A stretch of DNA of 64,000 bases from Heterohyrax brucei (GCA_028571685.1 CM053140.1:63308201-63372200), one strand, 5' to 3'. Counted from the stretch's first letter, positions 51,650 to 63,895 are shown. Program-made: numbers and translations. Notes: generated from the sequence alone by a model not told the origin.

Positions 51650-53540
51650 ATTGATGAACAGTCACTTTAGTTGGGCCTTTCAATGCTGATAGCCTTTTGG
51701 TTACTCAGCAAATAGGTCAGTGAAACCTTGTTAAACCTTGTATATGTTACCTCTAAAAGGGAGATTCATGAAATGCTTGGCATTTTTCTTAGTGGCTCGG
51801 GTGTACAGTGCAACAGCTCATCTCACAACAGAGGAGATACCTTGGCATGCTCCAGATGATTAGTTTGGGGCCCTACAAACTTCAACGAGGTAGAAGTTCC
51901 CTAATTTCCGTACGGATTATTTCTATCCTCTAGAACACAGGGCTTTTACTGAGGCATTTAGATACCTGTGTCTTCCGGCTTATTACATCTAAAAACAGGA
52001 TGCCATCACACCCAGAGTAATGTTCTAGGAGACGGCAGATGAGGAAGTTGCCTACAGACTGGATTTCAACAGAGCAGGAGAAGTGATATAATACAGATGT
52101 AAAACAGATGTATCACTGGCCCTGACAGGTGAAAATAATCTGCTTTTAATGTTTTCTGGGTTTTGGCATAGGGAAAAAAACATTTCAGGTCAGTTTAAGA
52201 TTGAATAGCTGCAGGTACCAGGGGCAAGTATTGATTTGCGTCATACAGGTTTTATCTTATTAAACAGCTATCACTGGAGTTATTACCTCACTAATTTTAT
52301 GAAAATTTATTATCATTGTCTAAAATACACTCAAATCACACACAGGCCAAATTGGTACATTAAACATGAGTTTGTGATGGAAGTCATCACTCAGTCCTTG
52401 CTGGCGGCACTAGTATGTACCATCCCCTCGGGGATTTACTACTACTGTTTTGGTTTATGACTTCGGTCGGGAAGTGGAGTTCTGGGGGCTTTCCTTTACT
52501 CTTATCACAATAGTTTTTACTTCATGGGTCAATAAACATAAAGACTCTGCCAGGTGCCAAGTACATCTCTTAAAACGGTGCCTACAGAACTGGGAAATTA
52601 CTACAGGACGGATATGTGAGATAGACCCAGGCCAAAACTTTTTTCACCAGCCTCCTTTAAATCTGTACTCTAACCAGTGCCCACCAAGGCTTTTTGAGTC
52701 CCTGCTGGTTTAGAGATAGGCCTTCCAGGATTTCCTAGAGGCCCAGGTATTTCTGCCTTCCTTAGCACAGTAACAGGAGCCCTCGAAGCACAGTGGCTGA
52801 CAGCTTGGCTGCTAACCAGAAGGTCAGCAGTTTGAATTCATCAACTGCTCCTTAGAAACCCTATGGGACAGTTCTACTGTCCTACAGAGTTGGAGTCAGT
52901 TTGACAGCAGTGGGTTTGGTTTGGTTTAGCAGTGATGTTGGTAAATGGCTGACACTCCATTTGGGGAAGACTAAAAGATTTACGGTATTTATGGTGAAAC
53001 TACTGGGTGCTTCCTTCAGTGTAGCCAGTATGCCTTTACTCAAGGGTCTCAGGTCTGAGAATTGAATGCATGTCAGCAACTCTTTATTTTGCTCACTCAA
53101 AACATGACTCTACCAGATCTAGTTTTGTTTGTGTTACATAAATGAAGTAGGACCTCTGTAGGAAAAGCACACATTGCAGTCCAAAAAACCCCTTAGTCAA
53201 TTCACTGACGCCAAAATCCCTGCAGGTCAAACCAGCTCTGTTGCCTCAGTCCTGCCCCTTGGTCCCTGCCAGTCCAGCATTCCATCATCCCTAATGATAT
53301 CTGTGATCCCATTTCAATGGCAGTACTCAGCTTCATGCTCAGCCATGGATAATACATACTCTACACTTCTCAATACACTGATATTTCCCACAACTATACT
53401 TTTTCAATGCCTTGGCGTAAAAGGAGTATCTTCTGGGTACTTACAGACAGCAAAATTAGGAGATAAGCGAGCAGGTCACACACACGATAAATCTACAACA
53501 TGCCTACCATCACGTCTTTAAGTCCTTCTTCTACAACTAT
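51650..53540 (+). mobile_element. Possible ERVL-type internal fragment (fossil), interrupted by a SINE
   Basis: Phrases such as 'gcatgctccagatgattagt', 'ccaaattggtacattaaaca' and 'gactcaggtctgag'-like motifs resemble ERVL-class internal sequence as I remember it. No LTR found at the ends. Very old and broken; the family call is tentative. Confidence 0.3.
52776..52929 (+). repeat. AfroSINE-type SINE
   Basis: 'ggctgctaaccagaaggtca', 'agtttgacagcagtgggttt'. Confidence 0.9.
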
Positions 53541-53584
53541 ACTAAGGAAGTTTGGCATCTCAATTGTATTGTGTAAGCCACTGT

Positions 53585-54140
53585 TATGCATTGTATTGGG
53601 AAAATCTGCTGCAAAAGATCTCTTTAAATTGTTGGAAAAAAAATAAAGATGTCACCTGGAAGACTAAGGTGTGCCTGACACAAGCCATGGTACTTTTAAT
53701 TGCATCACATGCATGCAAAAACTGGACAATGAACAAGGAAGACAGAAGAATTGATGCCTTTGAATTGTGGTGCTGGAGAAGAGTATTGAATGTACTACGG
53801 ACTGCCAGAAGGACAAATAGATCTGTTCTGGCAGAAGTACAACCAGAGTGCTCCTTAGGGGCAAAGATGGCTAGACCACATCTCACATACTTTGGATGTG
53901 TTGTCAGGAGGAACCAACCCTTGGGGAAGGACATCATGCTTGGTAGAGTGGAGGGTATAGTGGTACAGTGGGAGTGAAAAAGAAGATGACGCTCAACCAG
54001 ATGGACTGACACAGTGGCTACAATGATGGGTGTAAGCATTAAAACGATTGTGGGCATGGCACAGGACGGGCAGTGTTTCGTTCTGTTGTGCAGAGTTGCT
54101 ATGAGTCTAAACAGACTCGACGGCACCTAACAACACAAGC
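53585..54140 (+). repeat. RTE LINE 3' portion
   Basis: 'aaatctgctgcaaaagatct' to 'actcgacggcacctaacaac'. One of the clearest RTE tails in the window. Confidence 0.9.
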
Positions 54141-54489
54141 CACGGTTAAGTCCAGGTTTCAGTCACCCAACCACCTGAAAGCTACTCTGAGCTGCTAATG
54201 CCAGAATCTCTAGTATATTTATTCAGCCCCCAAAGTTCCTTCCTTCTTTCCTGGTGTAATGCTTTTAGAATCCAGTCCCCACATATTTCTCAGGTTTCTG
54301 TTGATACAAATTAGCTAAACCTTATAATTCTTCTAACAAGGCTTCTCTTCTCAAATCAGCCTTCCATAAGGATATCGGACTTTGACTCTAGTTACAGATC
54401 TGGTGGTGATGAGAGGTACTGATGAGACATGAGAAGTACTGACATTTCTTTCAAGGCAACTAAACTACTCCACAGTCTCTAAAAAAGAT

Positions 54490-54575
54490 ACCCAAAACCA
54501 AACCCACTGCCACTGAGTCAATTTTGACTCATAGCAACCCTATAGGACAGAACCGTTCCACAGGATTTCCAAATA
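54490..54575 (-). repeat. AfroSINE-type SINE, 3' half
   Basis: 'aaccaaacccactgccactg' and 'ccctataggacagaaccgtt'; the head is missing. Confidence 0.8.
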
Positions 54576-54647
54576 TGTGACCTTTAGCCATAAACACCAG
54601 TGTATAATTTTCCAGGGGCAATCAGATCATCATTGCATTTAAACTCA

Positions 54648-54825
54648 ACTTAAACTCATTGGCTTTGAGTTGATTTCAACTTATAGCAACCCTGTAGGGG
54701 AGAGTAGACTTGCCCAGTAGTTTCCAAGGCAGCAATCTTTACAGCAGCAGATACATCTTTCTCCCATGCAGCTGCCAGTGGTTTGAAATGCCAGATTTTT
54801 GGTAGGTAACTGAGTGCTTCAGGGT
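54648..54825 (-). repeat. AfroSINE-type SINE, eroded
   Basis: 'ggctttgagttgatttcaac' to 'gccagatttttggtaggtaa'. Confidence 0.7.
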
Positions 54826-55014
54826 TATTTTTGAGGGCTTCATGCCTAAAATCACTCTTGGTACCAAATACTCTTAACAGTCAACACTTAATAGCTATAG
54901 GAAACAAACCGCTCTACCCATTTTTCCTATTTTCAATAAAAAGTTAACACAATACAGTACACACAAAAAACTGCTGTAGAGTGTCTAGTAGAACTGTGCT
55001 CTATCAAGTGTTCA

Positions 55015-55135
55015 GTAGCTGGTTTTTCACAAGTAGATCACCCAACCTTTCTTCCAAGATGCATCTGGGTAGACTCAAAATGCCAACCTTTTGGTTATCA
55101 GCCCAGCACTGTTAACTGCTTACGTCATCCGGGGA
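55015..55135 (-). repeat. AfroSINE-type SINE, head portion, eroded
   Basis: 'atgccaaccttttggttatc' and 'actgttaactgcttacgtca'. Confidence 0.6.
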
Positions 55136-55139
55136 CTAT

Positions 55140-56975
55140 AGGTAAGCTAGATTTGCAAACCCTCGACAAGCAGGTTCTAGGCCAAACCTCCTGGAAAGAT
55201 TCCCCAAATTGGCCTACCCTGGGAGCTACTAGTTTTGCCACCATCTAGACAACTGAGAACAGGAGACTATCGTATGTTATCTATAAACACATACATCACT
55301 GTTAGATACGAATCAAAAAGACTCAGCATCCACCAAATCGGCTGATACTGGAATGTTGCAGAAAAATCTGTCTGTATATCCTCGCAGAATAGCCAAATCA
55401 CCTGGAGATAGCCCTTGAATCTCTTGTTCTTTCTGCATCTTATTTGCATAGCTAATTGGCAAAACTTAAACTGCTTTCTGAATCTTAGTTTGAAAGAAGT
55501 CCAACAAATGTGGTTTTTAGCTTTCTAATTTCTAGAATACAAAAAAGTGTATTACACGATTGGAATAAATAATGAGTAAGTAGTTAACCCATCCACAAGT
55601 TTCCTTCCACTGGCCCATCCAGTAGGACTGGTGACTAGACACACCCACCCCTAAGAAGCTGACAAGTGACTCCATCTATCTGGCTTACAAGATTACCTCT
55701 TCCTGAATTTAGAGGAACCCAGAATTTCCTAGTCTTCAGAGCTCCTTGCTAATCTACACTGAATCTACAACTCTCCCCCTTGGCTCATTTTGTTCCAGCC
55801 ACACAGGTCTTTTCTGCGGGTTGGTGGTAGGAAGAGGTGGCAGTGTTTTTTTTCAAAAACAGATCCAAGCTATTCTATCTAAGGGCCTTTGTACTTTATT
55901 CTTTACCCCGCTAGTGTGTCAAGTTCCTCGGCAACAGGCGTTTTTGAGTTTTCCTTATTGCTAAGTTCCACAGCAGTAGTAATTTCCAGAATGAATGACC
56001 ATGAATGCTGTGTGAAGAGGAGATTGACTTCACTTTCCGCCGTCTAAGCTGAGAGCCAACTTTCCGGTACATTCTTCATTTTCTCTTCCAGGTGGTACTA
56101 ATGGGTCTTTTCATATGCTAATGATGAAAAACAGGAGTGTTGCAGAGGATTAGAACAAACGTGGTTTCTTTTCTTAGATGACATCTAGTATCTTCCTGAA
56201 TTTACATCTGATTTCTGCAGAAGGAAAACAGAGGCTTTTATCAAAAGCTTTTTCAGTACATTACCTCACTTACAGTAATAAGAAATAGTGCTTAAATAAC
56301 AATACAGGTTTGGCTGAAAACTCTTTCCCCTCCAGTAGACTTCTTTGGTTTTATCCAATTTAATTGTTCCCTTGCTGAGGCTTCAAAAGAATTCCAAGAC
56401 CTGAGTGAGTACTTCGTACTTCTCAGGCTGTTTGCCTCTATGTCTAGCAGTTTCCTTCTTTGCACACAAGGATACCCTCTAGGACACTTTCTTCCAGAGA
56501 CCCTAAAATCCACTACTAGCTTCTCCTGTCCCAGGTACAGGCAGCACTAAGTCTGGCTGCACTCCCCATCTTCCAAGCTGGTTGTTGTCCAGATTGATTA
56601 TTCTGATTGTCATATAACACAGGCCAGGAATACAAAGAGCAGGTGGATCTGTGAAAGGAAACAGAAAGCCATCTGGCCCTTAGGGAAAGGATATTTTCAA
56701 TTCTTCCTCTGGGCCCAGGTCTGTGATAGAGAACGCTGGCACTGGAAGCTCCTTACTTTTTTTGAATTGGAGAAGTTAGGGGCATGAGAGGTTAACTGAC
56801 AGTCGCTACCAGATTCAAAAAATTATGCTTAATTTTCCTGCTGTACCAAGGACACTGCTCTAGACCAACCAAAAATTCTTAATACAAATTTAACTCAATC
56901 CTGGTGAATTTAGATGACGAGATGAAATTAAATATACTCACTTCTTTTCTTTGTCCTTTCATTTCAGACTCTTTA
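55140..56975. other. Stretch without recognisable gene downstream of RNF19B
   Basis: About 1.8 kb of mostly unassigned sequence. A minus-strand relation to an old LTR element is possible near 55,780-55,990 but cannot be shown by eye. Confidence 0.35.
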
Positions 56976-56976
56976 A

Positions 56977-57139
56977 AAACCAAGAAAAACCAAACCCACT
57001 GCCACTGAATCAGTTTCAGCTCATAGCAATCCCATAAGACAGAGTAGACTTGCCCCATAATTTCCAAGGAGCACCTGGTGGATTTTAACTGCTGACGTTA
57101 GCAGCCCTAGCACTTAACCACTACACCACCAGGTTTTCC
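56977..57139 (-). repeat. AfroSINE-type SINE
   Basis: 'aaccaaacccactgccactg' to 'cactacaccaccaggttttc'; about 590 bases downstream of the RNF19B mRNA end. Confidence 0.9.
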
Positions 57140-57727
57140 TCCGCTTCCTCAGTCCTTCTTAGACTGGCAACCTGAGAAAGAGTCTCTGGAACTGGGAAGG
57201 TACACCTGAGAGCACAGCAAGCACTAAGGTTACTGCTTGGTGATCATGCAGAATTACTACATTTCTTCCTCCAATAAAAATGCTTTTGGATCCCAATTTG
57301 TAACCCTGTGCCTTCACTGGGATCTCTCTGAAGAGCTACCTAGATAAGTACTCTGCTGTCTTCCTTGGAAGCAGGTGACTGACAGTGACTCTGTTGCAGA
57401 AAAGGGTTAAGTCAGGCTTTCACAAATCTGCAGAGCTGCCTCTAGAGGGCAAACAAGACTCATTTTACTCTGAAGCTTTCCTGACTGGCAGCTCAGCTCA
57501 TCACTCTTCAGTCTGACTCCAGTCCAAAGAAAGGCAAGCCCAGTTTTGCTGCTTATCATTCTGGAAGGAGTGATTCATACATGACTTCACTGCAGTGATT
57601 AGGAAATAATCCTTTTTCCCAGGGAGTAGGAAAACTCAGGTCTAGAGACTGTCAAACACATACTATTTTGATTTAAGCAAACACTTGGCTCTTTACAACT
57701 ATCCAAGCCAAGGAAAACGACATGAAC

Positions 57728-58571
57728 TGAATTACAACAGAAATCTTTATTAAAACGTGTCTGTCAGTAATATGTTAGCATACATACAATATACACACAT
57801 ACATATGTACACACCTCACAGATCGCCACCATCAGTGTAACCAATAAATTAAAAAAAGAAAGAAGGGGAGCAGAGAGGGAGTGATTAAGGGCAATATTTC
57901 CATGTTTTATCTGGTAAGAAACTGCAAATTTCTCAGAATTTCCCTGGGGAAAACCTGTGACCAGAGAATCTTTGAAACAAAATACATAAATCCCCAACCC
58001 TGCCTCCCTCCCCTCCCAACCAAAACAAAAAAAAAGGATTCCAAAAGATGCAGTTACAACAAGTGTGCTTCTCAGAATAGGAGCATTCATTCCACTTCAT
58101 ACTCCGGCTTCTGCACCTTCTGGCTTCAAGACAGTCTGTCCCTCAGCTGGGACACAGAGGTTCATATGGGCACTTGGGCTCGGTGCACCTTGGGCTCTCG
58201 GGGTAGAGGGGCAGGCTGCAGTGTGGGAGCGGGGGGAGCCACATTCATCTGAGGTGATATCTGGCACATCGTCTGACTGGGTATCAGAGCTCTCCAGGTC
58301 ACTGCGGATGCTCTCAGGCTGGGCCAAACTAATGTCCCAATGTTTGTTGGCCTGGCAGTCTTTCTGTTCACAGCTTTGGTGTTTGCAGGAGGGATCCTCT
58401 TCATTGCCACTGCCACCACCACCATCGCCGCCATCGCTGCCACCACCTTCTTCATTCTCTGCCATCTGTGCATGAACGTGGAGTGAGTCCTCTGTGCTGC
58501 TTCCACTCACCAGCTGATAGTGGCTTGGTTTGGCTTCAATGTCCACTTGGATTTCCATATTGTTGCACTCT
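57728..58571 (-). CDS. RNF19B: RNF19B last exon: C-terminus (stop at 58097) and 3' UTR
   Basis: Acceptor gtttccacag|AGAGTGC. Coding covers 58571-58097: [18 protein letters not shown], a Gly/Asp/Ser run, then the conserved tail [18 protein letters not shown] and the stop. The UTR continues left to an AATAAA at 57746-57751; the mRNA end near 57,728 is an estimate. Confidence 0.93.
57746..57751 (-). promoter_or_regulatory. RNF19B: RNF19B poly(A) signal AATAAA
   Basis: First canonical hexamer on the minus strand after the RNF19B stop, giving a short 3' UTR of about 350-370 bases. Confidence 0.75.
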
Positions 58572-61500
58572 CTGTGGAAACAAAATCCACTTTGCTGAGT
58601 CATGCATGGAGGACAGTCTGCATAGCATGTAGATCCTTTTTGCTGATTTAACACAAACATACACGGGCATGACTCTTCTCTTCAGACAACTAAATGAGAT
58701 CTTCCAAAATTCAGGGTCACAGCATCAACTACATTATTCAAAATATTTATAGCTTTTTACTACTAGGCTACCACAAGACGAAGCCTGAGTTCCGACAGTA
58801 GGGAATGCTGCAGTCACACCATGCCAGATACACTAGCTTCTCAAAAAAAAAAACAGCCTATAGGCACTACTTAAAGCACCAGGAGGGCAGAAACTCTTGA
58901 TCCACAGCCATCAGTAGACACCAATCTAGCTCTAAGTTCCATTAAGAGCAGTAATACACTGCTGAAATGGCCAGGGAAAGACAAAGAGAGGGAAGGAAAG
59001 CGGAAAAAAAAAATCTAAAAATCAAGTGCTAAAAAAGAGCCAAGAGATGCCAACCACTCCCAAACTAAGATCTTGCTCTGTGAATTCATAGGGTACACAC
59101 TAGATAATCCCACTCCATGATATATAGGACCCTCACATGAGGCACTGAGCTTCTGAAGGCCTAGTACCCAACCAAAAAAGGCAACCTCTCCTAGGCATCT
59201 GACTGTTGACATACCTGTCCTGTGGGTTGTAGGAACTGATTATGGAACCGGCCATAGCACGAGTGCTTGCATTGTCACTAATTGCACCAAGACTGGCTGT
59301 GTCTTTGGGGTAAATTTCCTTTTGGACATCGGCTTGGACTTCTAACCTGTGTAGAGAGGGGATGGTCGAGTTAATAGACGAACTCGGTATCCCAAGACCA
59401 CCTGTTTACTGGCGGCACATCTCCTTCGTCGTTCTCTTGCAAATAGTGGTGATCTGATCTTCTCCCATTGTCAGAACAGCTCAAAGAGACACCCACACAG
59501 CTTCTTTCTTAAATACCTATTGAAGTCATCCCCACCTTTCTATCCCAGATGCTACTGTTTAACTTCAGGCCCTCCACAGCTCCTGCCTGGATAACTGCAA
59601 CTAGGGCTCCCTCTTCATTATCTCTTACACCCAAGTCAAACAACCTCCAAACCAGTGACAACGTGGGCAAAGTCCTGAACACTCTAAAAATTCTCCAGGC
59701 CCTTTAATACCTGCAGGCATTTAAATTCTTTTTGATCTGCCTCCAGTCTTTCTCTCCAGTTCCATCTCTCGATACAGATCTTAAATTTCCATCACTCTGA
59801 ATTTTGTCTCTCCTTAAATACCTATTACATGTTTTACACCTCTAGGTGCAAACCTTCTCTGGAAGTTTCCTTTCTCTAGCTGACAAACACACTCAGTCCT
59901 TGACAAATGAAAATGTCCCATCTCCTGGCTCTCCCAGCTGAACTGTCATTTCCTGCTAAGTGCTCCCATAGCACTCATCTATTTACTGTTATCAATTTGT
60001 ATACCTCTTTCCCACTAGTCAGTGAGCCCTAGGAATGGAGGGAACACATCTCATTCACATTTTACTCTGAGGAGCTCCCACATAACAAGAACTCAAATAT
60101 TTACTTAGCAATCGAACTAGGCTATGCCACTGAAGGCCACAAAGGGGCCAGCCTCCTAGTAGCAACAAGCTTTCCCAACGGTGTCTCAGAGCTGAGAACT
60201 CGTAACTATTTCCTCTCTTGGCTCCAACACCGTTTTGTTGCACACTTAAGTATTTCCTCATAATGAGTTTCACAGTCGAACCCATCTGACTCATTCACTT
60301 CCTATAAAAGAAAGGCTTTCATAAAACTGGAACAGCTGGACAGGCCAAGCTGCAGTTTCAGCAAGTCAGTCTCCAATTGCGCCTGTCTGCTTGTTTACAT
60401 GGGTGTTAGTTTTAAGAAAGCACAGCATGAATATGCCTGGTAAGTGGGGGCAGGATTCTCTAAAACAAGAGCTATCCAGAGTCATGAGACACAGATGGGT
60501 CAGCAGCCACCTGCAGCTGTACAGTCAAGAAGCCTTGATCCCGCGGCCTATGCCTGTGCCTTTTCGCTGCTTCTTAGCCTCAGACTTCCCTGCCTTCACG
60601 AATGAGTCAAGATTCAAGATAAGAAGGCAGTGCAACAGAAAGTACATCAAGTCAGAAGGCCTGGATTCTGGTTTCAGCTCTGCCACAGAATCTCAAGACA
60701 TGGAAGGGGCCTTTCACAAAGACCATCTACTCAGGTGGTTCCCAGATCCTGTTTTGTGTAATGATGTGCTACAATCACCTGGGAAGCTTTTTCAAAACAC
60801 AGATCCCTAGTTCTGTAAGAAGAGATTCTTAGTTTATTAATTCTGGGATAGGACCCTGAAATCTATTTTTTACCAGGCTCCCCAGGTGACTGACAGGTGC
60901 TTAAGTGTAGGATCCATTCCACCTGCCATCTGTTGCTTGAATCTGTCTAACAGCCAAACTGCCATCTGGTCTCACTTTAAACACCTCCAGGGATAAGCAG
61001 ATCAGTATCTACTACGGACAGTCCATTTTTTCTTTTGACTTTTACATAGAATTCCCCTACATTCTCTATACAAAATTAGTTCCCTTGTTGTTTCTGCAGA
61101 AACCCTGGTGGCACAGCGAGTCAAGTTGCTACAGTTGCTAACCAAAAGGCTAGCAGTTTGAATCTACCAGGCACTCCTTAGAAACTCTATGAGGCAGTTC
61201 TACTCTGCTCTACAGGGTTGCTATGAGTTCGAAGTGACTTGAGGGCAGTGGGTATGATTGTTTTTGGGTAGCTTCTGCCAGGATCCCTGGTGGCCCAGTG
61301 GTTAAGAACTTGGCAACTAACCAAAAAGCTGGCAGTTCAAACTCCCCAGCTACTCCTTGGAAATCCTACGGGGCAGTTCTACTCTATCCTATAGGACATC
61401 TATGAGTTGGAATCAACTCAAAAGAAACAGGCTTAGTTTTGTATAGCTTTGGCTGACTAATCTTAATCTACCTTTTAGCATGAGTCACAGAAATAAGTTT

Positions 61501-63777
61501 AATTCTTTTTCCAGTTAAAGGCTTTTCAGATATCTGAAGGCAATCATCTCCTCTACCTCCCTGCCTTGTTCTGCATACCTTTACTGTCCCCCCACTCCAC
61601 TACCCACCCAAACCATCAGGTGTCATCTCCAGTGCATTCAACTCATCACTTCTCATGCAGCATCTGTTACGCTCCTCTGAGCATACTCTGGTTTGTCTAT
61701 CTGGTGAAGTAACAAAGCAAATCACAACTTTTTTAGATCAATGATGTTTTATATATTTTCAACACAAATTCACTGAACTGACTTTTCTCGTTTATCAAAT
61801 GGGAGTAAACTCATTGCTGTTAAGTCAATTCCAAGTCATAATGACCCTACAGGACAGAGGAGAACTGCCCCCAACAGGGTTTGCAAGGAGCAGCTGGCAG
61901 ACTTGAACTGTTGACTTTTCGGCTAGTAGCCAAAGTTTTAACCACTGTGCCACCAGGACTCAATCAAATGGGAAAAGGAAAGGAAGAAAGATTATAGCAC
62001 CTATAAGGCAGTATGATGCAGCATAAGCACTGTTTAACTAAGAACCAGTGACAGATCTAATGGAGAGCATAGCCTTGGGAATTCTACAAAATGTACATTC
62101 TCCTTTCCTGACGTGGGCAGCCCAATGCAGTGGAAAAAACACTGAACTTCTGTTAAGTCAGTTAACCTCCCTGAGCCTGTTTTCTTATTGTAAAAGTAAA
62201 AAATTTCCATTGATAGTCCAATCAAAATGAGACAATACATATGACATACCTAGCATACAGGTACGGTTCAATACAGGTATGCTCCCCATTGCTGCAGAGA
62301 CAGTTCTGACTCATGGCAACCCCAACTGTTACAGTAAAACTGCTCCACAGGTTTTTCTTGGCTATAACCTTTATGGCAAGCAGACAGCCAGGCCTTTCTT
62401 CCATGGCAGCACTTGGTGAGTTTGAACCACCAACTTTTATGGTAACAGTTGAGTACAAACCATCTGTGCCACTCAGGGACCGCCACATATGCTACTTCTT
62501 ACAGTTTCAACTGGTTCTGTCATAAGTTATCCATCCGCTTACCTGCTGTATTTTCCCTTGCCACTGGAAAGAATGCCACCACTCAGTGTGCCCCCAGAGA
62601 GGGCTGCAAAGCTGGCTGTTTCACTATAAGGTCCCTGCATAACACTGAGTCCATCTGTTGGGCTTCCACTAGTGCTCAGCACACTAGTCAGGCCTTCAAT
62701 GCTGCTTTCCCCAATGCTGGGATTCTTGAGGGCTCTCCAGGCATCTGCCACTAGAAATGAAACCAAACACTCACTTCAATACTGAATGGCATCATAAGAG
62801 TCTGGTAGATGTTTCTTGCAGTGACTCTACAGAGTGAAACGTTTTCATGCAACAAAGTACTCATTTACTCAAATAGTGAATGAGCAGTCACTATGTGCAG
62901 CTACTGTATCTGTTGTTTAAATATATATTCATATTTAATCCTCCCAATAACTAGACATTCCTGGCTCCAATTTTAAATGAACATACTAAGGCTTACAACT
63001 AAATGACTCATCTAAGGTTATAGCTAGTCACACAAAATTACAGTTCTGACCCTAAGTCCAGTAGTGTTTCCACTACAATACAGCTGCCATCTAACCAAAG
63101 ATTTGGTCAAGGGTTGATTGTAGCATCAAGCTTAAAAACCTCTGTGCCACAGGACAGTTAATATGGTATAGCAGAAACAACATTTAAGTAGAAGCTGGAA
63201 GACTTCCAGTCTCAGCGTTGCTGAAGCTCTTGACTCTATTTACCAGATACAGAGACAAATGCTTGAAATTTCCGTTAAACAGAGATCTAACAGTCCCCAC
63301 TCTCCCACTTGAGATGGTTGCTGCAAAAAAGCAAGTGAGATAAGAACTGCAGAAAGTCCTCTGAAAACTATACAGTACTGTGCAGGTATAACAATATTAT
63401 AATCATCAGTACCACTAGCATACTTGGAATCCTACTAGTTCACACCTGCCATGCAGACACAAGTACCAGAGGAATTAACCTAATAACTCTGGAACAACGA
63501 AATGAAAATCTAAAACTACTGTACCCCTCTACATAAAGTTCATTATCCAAAGAAATTTCTGTAAAATGTGCTTCAGTTTATTGATTTTTATCTTGTGTCC
63601 CATAAAGTCAAATGGGGGGGGAAAACCTGCTTTTACCTGTGATTGGACCATCATCTTCATCAAACTCAATTTTCACCCCCTTTCCATTGGCTGTGCTAAC
63701 TCCACAGCCTCCTCCACGACAGAGAGAAATTGGCACAACCCCATAGACATAAGCCAGCATAATGGGAACACCAATAC
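58097..63777 (-). CDS. RNF19B: RNF19B, E3 ubiquitin ligase, C-terminal part (four last coding exons)
   Basis: RBR-type E3 ligase of the endoplasmic reticulum and cytolytic granules (NKLAM). The human protein is about 732 residues as I remember it. Minus-strand exons in gene order are 63637-63777, 62543-62750, 59215-59346 and 58097-58571. They are in phase throughout and give about 317 residues ending [10 protein letters not shown] plus TGA. The first of these carries a hydrophobic helix ([17 protein letters not shown]). After it comes a Ser/Gly-rich cytosolic tail with [17 protein letters not shown] and a glycine/aspartate run. The RING1-IBR-RING2 catalytic region and the start lie beyond the right edge, so the gene is cut only by the window. 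The paralogue RNF19A is less likely, given the tail sequence and the TMEM54 neighbour. Confidence 0.95.
59215..59346 (-). CDS. RNF19B: RNF19B penultimate coding exon
   Basis: Acceptor ctacacag|GTTAGAAG, donor GGACAG|gtatgt, 132 bases. It encodes [14 protein letters not shown] through ISSYNPQD and part of an arginine codon. Confidence 0.95.
59535..60105 (+). repeat. L2 LINE 3' portion
   Basis: 'cataactgcaactagggct'-type and 'cccatagcactcatctattt', 'ctttcccactagtcagtgag' follow the L2 3' order. In an RNF19B intron, antisense. Confidence 0.65.
60630..60705 (+). repeat. MIR fragment
   Basis: 'aaggcctggattctggtttc' and 'agctctgccac'. Confidence 0.5.
60735..60905 (+). mobile_element. MER5A-like hAT-Charlie DNA transposon relic
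   Basis: 'gtggttcccagatcctgttt', 'acaatcacctgggaagcttt' and 'ccaggctccccaggtgactg' are hallmarks of this non-autonomous element. In an RNF19B intron. Confidence 0.7.
61098..61267 (+). repeat. AfroSINE-type SINE
   Basis: 'gaaaccctggtggcacagcg' to 'gtgacttgagggcagtgggt'. In an RNF19B intron, antisense to the gene. Confidence 0.92.
61280..61443 (+). repeat. AfroSINE-type SINE
   Basis: Second direct copy, 12 bases after the previous one: 'ggatccctggtggcccagtg' to 'caactcaaaagaaacaggct'. Confidence 0.92.
61808..61960 (-). repeat. AfroSINE-type SINE
   Basis: 'ctgttaagtcaattccaagt' to 'aaccactgtgccaccaggac'. Confidence 0.9.
62283..62481 (-). repeat. AfroSINE-type SINE, longer subfamily, close to an RNF19B exon
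   Basis: Same strand as RNF19B. It begins about 61 bases into the intron after exon 62543-62750. Contains 'ttggctataacctttatggc' and 'ctgtgccactcagggac'. Confidence 0.8.
62543..62750 (-). CDS. RNF19B: RNF19B internal exon, serine/glycine-rich segment
   Basis: Acceptor catttctag|TGGCAG, donor AGCAG|gtaagc, 208 bases. It encodes [16 protein letters not shown] through [10 protein letters not shown], with split codons at both ends. Confidence 0.95.
62890..63090 (-). repeat. MIR SINE relic
   Basis: 'catatttaatcctcccaata', 'taaggttatagctagtcaca'. In an RNF19B intron. Confidence 0.6.
63637..63777 (-). CDS. RNF19B: RNF19B internal exon with membrane helix
   Basis: Acceptor cccatag|GTATTGG, donor ACAG|gtaaaa, 141 bases. 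It encodes [12 protein letters not shown] through [12 protein letters not shown], including a helix and a CRGGGCG turn. Confidence 0.95.
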
Positions 63778-63895
63778 CTATGGGACGAGAAGGAAACATG
63801 TCAGCAGGCCAACAGCTGCAACTGCCCTAAATTCTTCTTGCCAGCCTAAGTATGGACACACCATAAAGGGTCAAGGAATGACATGACTATCCCAA

